Assembly (NCBI RefSeq): GCF_002787055.1
Contig: NZ_CP024808.1
Span: forward strand, 1,204,328 to 1,268,327
Direction: 5' to 3'
Length of the DNA stretch: 64,000 nucleotides
Source: Candidatus Nitrosotenuis aquarius
Lineage (GTDB): Archaea; Thermoproteota; Nitrososphaeria; Nitrososphaerales; Nitrosopumilaceae
The position numbers were made by a program, and so were the translations under genes. The notes under the pieces were generated by a model. It was not told where the DNA came from. It saw nothing but the letters and a program-made list of their open reading frames with translations, and did no database searches. Positions 60,942 to 64,000 of this stretch are shown here, piece by piece; position 1 is the first letter of the stretch, and the number at the start of each line of letters is the position of its first letter.

Positions 60942-61658
60942 ATGAGCGAATTCTCCAGCCAAGAAAAATCTGGACTCTACAAGGCAATCTACACAAGGCG
61001 AGACGTAAGATCTCACTTTAACTCAAAACCAATTCCTGATGAGACACTAGCCAGAATTCTTAATGCAGCTCATCACGCACCGTCTGTTGGGTTCTCCCAG
61101 CCATGGAATTTTGTTTTGATTAGAGAAAACACCACAAAACAAAAGGTCAAAGAATCTTTTGAAGCTGAAAAATCCCGCTCATCAAGTGATGTAGATGATC
61201 AAAAAAAGGAAAAATATCTCTCACTAAAGCTGGAAGGAATTTTGGAATCTGACGTGAATCTATGCATCACCTATGATCCAACTAGGTTCGGCCCGTTTGT
61301 GATCGGCCGATCCAGCATCCCAGAAACAGGAATCTATAGTGTTTGTTGCGCAGTGCAGAATCTGTGGCTTGCAGCCCGTTCAGAAGGAATCGGTGTGGGC
61401 TGGGTCAGCATTCTATCCAATGAAACCCTAAGGCAAGCACTGAATCTGCCAGAGCACATTGTACCGGTTGCATATCTATGCCTTGGGCATGTGGAAGAAT
61501 TTGCAGAAAAGCCGGACTTGGAGACTGCCAAATGGCTTCCACGCCTTGAGCTCAAGGACGTTGTATATTTTGAAAAATGGGGCCAAACATCAAGTGATCT
61601 CTGGAACAAAATCAACGAGCTAATCAGAACAAATCTTGATTATGTTTTTATGAAGTAA
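60942..61658 (+). CDS. bluB: 5,6-Dimethylbenzimidazole synthase BluB
   Basis: 238 residues. Nitroreductase fold with IYTRRDVRSHFNSKPIPDE, AAHHAPSVGFSQPWNFVLI, RSSIPETGIYSVCCAVQNLWLAARSEGIGVGWVS. The PSVGFSQPWNF segment is the BluB hallmark. Fragments FMN to make the lower ligand of cobalamin. Starts 58 bp after the tRNA-Val. Confidence 0.9.
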   Translation: MSEFSSQEKSGLYKAIYTRRDVRSHFNSKPIPDETLARILNAAHHAPSVGFSQPWNFVLIRENTTKQKVKESFEAEKSRSSSDVDDQKKEKYLSLKLEGILESDVNLCITYDPTRFGPFVIGRSSIPETGIYSVCCAVQNLWLAARSEGIGVGWVSILSNETLRQALNLPEHIVPVAYLCLGHVEEFAEKPDLETAKWLPRLELKDVVYFEKWGQTSSDLWNKINELIRTNLDYVFMK

Positions 61659-61676
61659 AACCTTCGGTTTTGTGCT

Positions 61677-61770
61677 GGGCTTGTAGCGCAGAGCCAATTT
61701 CGGCGCGCAACATGGATAGCGCAGTAGCCTCCTAAGTTACAGGTCGAGGGATCGAAGCCCTCCAAGCCCG
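61677..61770 (+). tRNA. tRNA-Arg (CCT) with D-loop insertion
   Basis: Acceptor GGGCTTG/CAAGCCC (discriminator G), D stem GCGC/GCGC, anticodon stem GTAGC/GTTAC around CTCCTAA (anticodon CCT), T stem GAGGG/CCCTC. The D loop is 29 nt (61,690-61,718) instead of about 8-11, so roughly 18-20 nt look like an intron at a non-canonical site; AGCC/GGC pairing inside it could form part of a bulge-helix-bulge. Confidence 0.85.
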
Positions 61771-61842
61771 CTTACCATTATTTCACCAAGTATTGCCAAA
61801 CTTACTTTCTAATTTAAATAAAGAACAGAGAAACCTAACCTG

Positions 61843-62364
61843 ATGAAAATAGTTGTAATCTCTGGCAGCCCACGAAAGCAGGCAGTAACACAAGTAATGA
61901 TGAAGTTCGTTTATGACTACGCCAAATCAAAAAACGCAGAAACAAAATTCATCAATTTGTCCGATGGCATGGTTGACTGCTACAAGGGATACGACGTGAC
62001 CTATTCTGATACAACGACACAGGCGGCAAAGGACATCATGGATGCAGACGTCTGGTTGGTTGGCACGCCCATCTACAACTCATTTTTCAGCGCCGCACTC
62101 AAAAATCTCTTCGAGTATGTCAACTACAAGTCCACTGCCGGAAAAACCGCAGGACTTGCAATTTTGGCCTCAGGACAAATTGGCTTTACGGACGTGCAGA
62201 CACTGCTGACCCAGCTGATGTCGTACTTTAGGGTCATAACAAACCCCAAGGCAGTATTCATGACAGTAGAACAAATCAAGGATGGAATAATCGACGAGGC
62301 AGGCAAAGCCAGGCTCAGGGAACTAGTTGATGAAACATTACTTTTGGCTTCTAGACCGAAGTAG
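61843..62364 (+). CDS. NAD(P)H-dependent FMN reductase
   Basis: 173 residues with a flavodoxin-like fold: VVISGSPRKQAVTQVMMKF (FMN phosphate loop), VDCYKGYD, VWLVGTPIYNSFFSAALKNLFEYV and ILASGQIGFTD. SsuE-like FMN reductases supply reduced flavin. A TTTAAATAAAG box lies about 27 bp upstream. Confidence 0.85.
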   Translation: MKIVVISGSPRKQAVTQVMMKFVYDYAKSKNAETKFINLSDGMVDCYKGYDVTYSDTTTQAAKDIMDADVWLVGTPIYNSFFSAALKNLFEYVNYKSTAGKTAGLAILASGQIGFTDVQTLLTQLMSYFRVITNPKAVFMTVEQIKDGIIDEAGKARLRELVDETLLLASRPK

Positions 62365-62752
62365 AGCCAGCAGGTAGGTACACTACCTTGAATATTTTGA
62401 CGATATAGTCACCATCAAAGATTTTTGTGATCTTTGATCCGCTGACATCTCTTACTCGGAACTTGTACTCATAAGAGCCGTCTTCTTTGACATCGGTTTG
62501 TGCAAAGTGGACCGGATCACCGTTTTTGAATATCTGTATGATTACTGGATGGCCCTCAACTGGGTTTGCAATTTTTCCCTCAACAAATCCCCAAGGAAGC
62601 TTGTTGTTTTTTGGAGCAGAAAATGGCACTTCCGTTTTTTCTAGTCCAATTGAAGAATTTATTGGAGTCAGGCTTGTTTCTGCAAATGCAGAATTTACGG
62701 TTGCCATTACAATTGCAAATGCAAGTGTTGCAATGACTGCCTTGACGAACAT
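62351..62752 (-). CDS. Small secreted beta-domain protein
   Basis: 133 residues from ATG 62,752. Signal peptide (about 1-22, ending FAE), then a fibronectin/Ig-like domain (GFVEGKIANPVEGHPVIIQIFKNG, GSYEYKFRV). Thaumarchaeal surface protein type; function unknown. Overlaps the FMN reductase stop by 14 bp. Confidence 0.65.
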   Translation of the reverse strand: MFVKAVIATLAFAIVMATVNSAFAETSLTPINSSIGLEKTEVPFSAPKNNKLPWGFVEGKIANPVEGHPVIIQIFKNGDPVHFAQTDVKEDGSYEYKFRVRDVSGSKITKIFDGDYIVKIFKVVYLPAGSTSV

Positions 62753-62803
62753 TAAGCAACTTCTGCCCAAGTCAAATATTAAGATGACGTATCAATGATA
62801 CAC

Positions 62804-62917
62804 ATGGAACAGCTAAACGATGGTTGTGTCTGCAAGTGCCATTTTGGCGGCGCAATAAGCTGCCCTGGATGCAAGAAAAACCATCGCGGAGCAAAAACCT
62901 GCGCTCACTGCAAGTGA
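62804..62917 (+). CDS. Micro Cys/His zinc-ribbon protein
   Basis: 37 residues from ATG 62,804: Cys8, 10 and 12, His13, Cys20/Cys23, His27, Cys33/Cys36. An AAATATTAAG box (62,775-62,784) centred about 26 bp upstream fits leaderless expression. Similar in flavour to the micro zinc proteins near 680-947. Confidence 0.6.
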   Translation: MEQLNDGCVCKCHFGGAISCPGCKKNHRGAKTCAHCK

Positions 62918-62918
62918 G

Positions 62919-63383
62919 TTATCTTTTCTTTGCGGCAGCCGCTTTCAAATTTGCAAGTTCTGCCTTTAGCGCCTCTATTTGGACAAGTGTCTCTAAATTG
63001 GCAATTTCCTGTCGCATCCTGTTGATTTCATTGTCCTTGAGCTTCACCTCATCTTTGAGCTCGTTTAGCTCAGCAGTAAACGACTCACGAAATCGATTTA
63101 GCTCGTCTACAGAGATGTTTGTTGTTCTAGTCGAGCTTTTTTTTTCCTCATGCGGATGGCTATGGGCGTGTTCTGCATGAGAATGCTCGTGGCCGCCATG
63201 CTTTTTGGTCCAGTCAGCGCTTTTTTGCGCCAAATAGCAGATTGCAACCAAAAACCAAGTAACTATGAGAGAAACTAGGAGCAGTTGGTTCAGCGCCGGA
63301 GGCATGTAGAAGTATAGGCCAGTTAAAGATACTGCAAAACAACCAGTAACGACTGTTGCTAGGTGGTTTCGCAGATAACCCAT
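62919..63383 (-). CDS. Membrane protein with His-rich loop and coiled coil
   Basis: 154 residues. Two membrane helices (about 8-28 and 33-52), then a His-rich stretch (HGGHEHSHAEHAHSHPH, about 63-79) and a long C-terminal coiled coil (from about 92, RESFTAELNELKDEVKLKDNEI). The His loop probably binds metal; it could be a cytosolic metal buffer or sensor. The stop is 2 bp from the micro zinc gene's stop. Confidence 0.7.
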   Translation of the reverse strand: MGYLRNHLATVVTGCFAVSLTGLYFYMPPALNQLLLVSLIVTWFLVAICYLAQKSADWTKKHGGHEHSHAEHAHSHPHEEKKSSTRTTNISVDELNRFRESFTAELNELKDEVKLKDNEINRMRQEIANLETLVQIEALKAELANLKAAAAKKR

Positions 63384-63457
63384 GTTTTAAGGCTAGAAAA
63401 GTCGAATATAACGTTAATGCTGAATCCCATAATAATAAAAGAAAAGATAAACGAAGT

Positions 63458-63688
63458 TTATTCGTCTTTTTCTGATACGATAATCTCTTGCGGGACTTCG
63501 GATTGTAAAATCTTTATTTTTGACAGAAGCTCATTTCTGAGATCGCGTGCAACCCTTCGCACAGTTGGTCTTGGAACGCCGAGTTCTTCGACAACTTTGC
63601 TGTAAATGTCTTGCTTGTCTGTCAGCCCCTTCTCAAGGTAGGTGTTGATTGCTGCTTTGATAACGGTGCTTTGATTTGTGCGATTCAC
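63458..63688 (-). CDS. Small HTH transcription regulator
   Basis: 76 residues. KAAINTYLEKGLTDKQDIYSKVVEELGVPRPTVRRVARDLRNELL forms a winged-helix/HTH pattern (YSKVVEELGVPRPTVRRVA), followed by a C-terminal helix. Unknown target. No membrane part. Confidence 0.7.
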   Translation of the reverse strand: MNRTNQSTVIKAAINTYLEKGLTDKQDIYSKVVEELGVPRPTVRRVARDLRNELLSKIKILQSEVPQEIIVSEKDE

Positions 63689-63926
63689 AAATTGTAATTT
63701 TTCCCGATCTATATAAGACTATAACTTTTCTTGGGAAAAAATTGTAGAGTTTTCCGAGCTGCAAAAAATTATTATAATATGTAAAGTCGTAACGATCCCC
63801 GGAGCATTACAAAACGATTTTCGATTCGGACAAAAATCCAAAAATTAAAAATTGTAATTTTTACAAAACACTTTCAAAATAATTCAATAGCAAGACTCTT
63901 ATGCTCAGAGGCGAATCGTGGTATAA
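63689..63926. other. Promoter region before the cyclophilin gene
   Basis: 238 bp, AT-rich, with an ATTGTAATTTTT sequence found twice (63,690-63,701 and 63,851-63,862). No gene or structured RNA recognised. Confidence 0.35.
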
Positions 63927-64000
63927 TTGACCCAGGCAACAATAGAAACCAAGTTTGGAAAAATTGTATTTAAATTGCTGCCGGAACTTGCGCCAGAACA
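63927..64000 (+). CDS. Start of a cyclophilin-type peptidyl-prolyl isomerase (partial)
   Basis: From TTG 63,927 the frame reads TQATIETKFGKIVFKLLPELAPE, which matches the cyclophilin N-terminus (KLxGxIxxxLxPxxAPxTVxNF). Truncated by the window edge. Confidence 0.6.
   Translation, partial: MTQATIETKFGKIVFKLLPELAPE

Noticed and set aside
60809-61021. Plus-strand reading frame beginning at 60,809
   Set aside because: It is the antisense of tRNA-Val followed by out-of-frame sequence of bluB.

Overview
The window is a gene-dense stretch of an archaeal chromosome, most likely an ammonia-oxidising thaumarchaeon (Nitrososphaerota, Nitrosopumilales-like). The reasons are the combination of both PolD subunits, Orc1/Cdc6, a GINS subunit, aCPSF1, SepF, a group II chaperonin, sn-glycerol-1-phosphate dehydrogenase and GGGP synthase (archaeal ether lipids), cobalamin genes (cbiE, bluB), and many secreted proteins carrying a short W-K-W repeat that I associate with this phylum. 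No rRNA, CRISPR array or ammonia-oxidation gene is present. Many genes show a TATA-like box about 26 bp before the start codon, suggesting leaderless mRNAs; I used this to choose several starts.

Layout. 1-7.7 kb: small zinc proteins, egsA, proteasome beta, aCPSF1, a ribbon-helix-helix protein with a palindromic operator, a NaChBac-type voltage-gated channel and HtpX. 7.7-16.8 kb: a phosphate island (phoU, pstB, pstA, pstC, an AbrB-PhoU regulator, a secreted protein, pstS). It is interrupted at 12,965-15,359 by a 2.4-kb transposon-like element with about 55-bp terminal inverted repeats, a SWIM-zinc DDE transposase, two small regulators and three small membrane proteins. 16.8-26 kb: mixed metabolism, including SepF, a PP-loop enzyme, an M24 peptidase, DoxX, a cyclophilin fusion and CbiE.

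26-36 kb is a replication island: PolD small subunit, Orc1/Cdc6, a repeat-rich intergenic region (29.3-29.75 kb) that is a strong replication-origin candidate, two DNA-binding proteins, GGGP synthase and PolD large subunit. 36-45.5 kb: glyA, thermosome, glnA, a GINS subunit, a PQQ-type sugar dehydrogenase, an SDR and an SQR-like oxidoreductase, then tRNA-Pro followed by a decayed transposase fragment and a membrane metalloprotease. 46.7-58.7 kb: mostly minus-strand RNA and nucleotide enzymes (AlkA-like glycosylase, an atypical kinase, CCA-adding enzyme, ThpR; then Sir2, RNase Z, a tRNA-G10 methyltransferase, Prs, FKBP, an aminotransferase, NadM). 58.7-64 kb: RtcA, CopD-like protein, tRNA-Val, BluB, a tRNA-Arg with a D-loop insertion, a flavin reductase, a His-rich membrane protein, and the start of a cyclophilin gene.

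The most distinctive items are the transposon-like element, the candidate oriC, a 74-bp dispersed intergenic repeat, the palindrome-controlled RHH gene, a set of micro zinc proteins, and a putative phosphate-responsive promoter motif.
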